Source: Balneolaceae bacterium
GTDB lineage: Bacteria; Bacteroidota; Rhodothermia; Balneolales; Balneolaceae
Direction of reading: 5' to 3'
Assembly: GCA_006969905.1 (NCBI GenBank)
Contig: CP030887.1
Location: 372,001-436,000, forward strand
Length of the DNA: 64,000 bases
Shown one piece after another: positions 63,805 through 64,000 of the stretch. Numbering within the stretch: the stretch's first letter is position 1; each line of letters opens with the position of its first letter. A program made the position numbers and the translations under genes. Under the pieces are notes generated by a model. It ran no database searches, was not told the origin of the DNA, and saw nothing but the letters and a program-made list of their open reading frames with translations.

Positions 63805-64000
63805 ATGAAATTCCTGTTCTATAGCTTACTACTGGTATTATTTGCAAGCTGTACATCCCCTAAAAAAGAAGCCCCTTATAACCCCGAAGCAGACACGTTG
63901 AAATACGAACAGGAAGTTCATCTTCGCAATGTTACCCAGCTCACTTATGGGGGTAATAATGCAGAAGCTTACTGGAGCTATGACAATACCAAGCTGGTTT
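63805..64000 (+). CDS. Lipoprotein with TolB-like propeller start, cut by window edge
   Basis: An ATG at 63805 opens a frame that runs to the end of the window (65 codons). It has a lipoprotein signal (FLFYSLLLVLFASC, cysteine at about residue 16). After a short linker, HLRNVTQLTYGGNNAEAYWS followed by YDNTKLV is the typical first PD40/TolB-like propeller blade. The rest lies outside. It may be the TonB receptor's operon partner or independent. Confidence 0.75.
   Translation, partial: MKFLFYSLLLVLFASCTSPKKEAPYNPEADTLKYEQEVHLRNVTQLTYGGNNAEAYWSYDNTKLV

Overview
The window looks like a chromosomal segment of a Gram-negative, moderately AT-rich bacterium from the Bacteroidota-related Balneolota/Rhodothermota lineage. 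This placement is inferred from gene content: outer-membrane lipoproteins, a TonB-dependent receptor, a GlmU-like nucleotidyltransferase of the Bacteroidota type, a meso-DAP type MurE, a PASTA-bearing FtsI, frequent TTG/GTG starts, and weak Shine-Dalgarno use. No rRNA gene is present to prove it. One tRNA (Gly-GCC) and no CRISPR array or insertion sequence were seen.

Layout. Positions 1-11.3 kb hold an MFS transporter cut by the left edge, a small ACP-like protein beside an outer-membrane barrel, a GIY-YIG protein with tRNA-Gly, an SF1 helicase, a GntR regulator, mutS, a YihY-family protein, a 3-methyladenine glycosylase and a YceI protein. From 11.4 to 19 kb there are two membrane proteins (DUF6580, DUF4956). 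DUF4956 starts an operon with a membrane-fusion protein, a TolC-like protein and an SDR enzyme. DUF3253, PQQ-type lipoprotein, DoxX, holin-like, GNAT and Hpt genes follow. From 19.3 to 28.5 kb lie the divergent glmS / glmU-like pair and a four-gene operon encoding an NlpC/P60 lipoprotein, a multi-PAS histidine kinase, a single-domain response regulator and a REC-GAF-HisKA_2 protein with a degenerate ATPase domain. pdxJ and era follow.

The most notable regulatory region is 30.3-30.7 kb. It reads in order: a 25-codon leader ORF with a Met/Cys run (MCCMCMC), an antiterminator/terminator pair placed for ribosome-mediated attenuation, a SAM-I riboswitch, and a second antiterminator/terminator pair. 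It precedes metY-osmC-metX. This predicts two serial gates, one sensing Cys/Met tRNA charging and one sensing SAM.

After an AT-rich orphan KAP-family NTPase comes a complete division and cell-wall cluster (35.1-50.3 kb): mraZ-rsmH-ftsL-ftsI-murE-mraY-murD-ftsW-murG-murC-ftsQ-ftsA-ftsZ. Three helically phased MraZ boxes overlap its promoter. ddl and murB are absent.

The last part is more accessory: palindromic repeats, a gene split by an in-frame stop, a GIY-YIG protein, a PhzF-TSUP-glycosyltransferase operon and mutS2. Immediately after mutS2 there is a two-gene AT-rich insert followed by a displaced duplicate of the mutS2 3' end, which suggests an integration or recombination event at that locus. 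An AhpD-like protein, an SGNH hydrolase, a FecA-like receptor behind two palindromic metal-regulator-like operators, and the start of a TolB-like lipoprotein complete the window.
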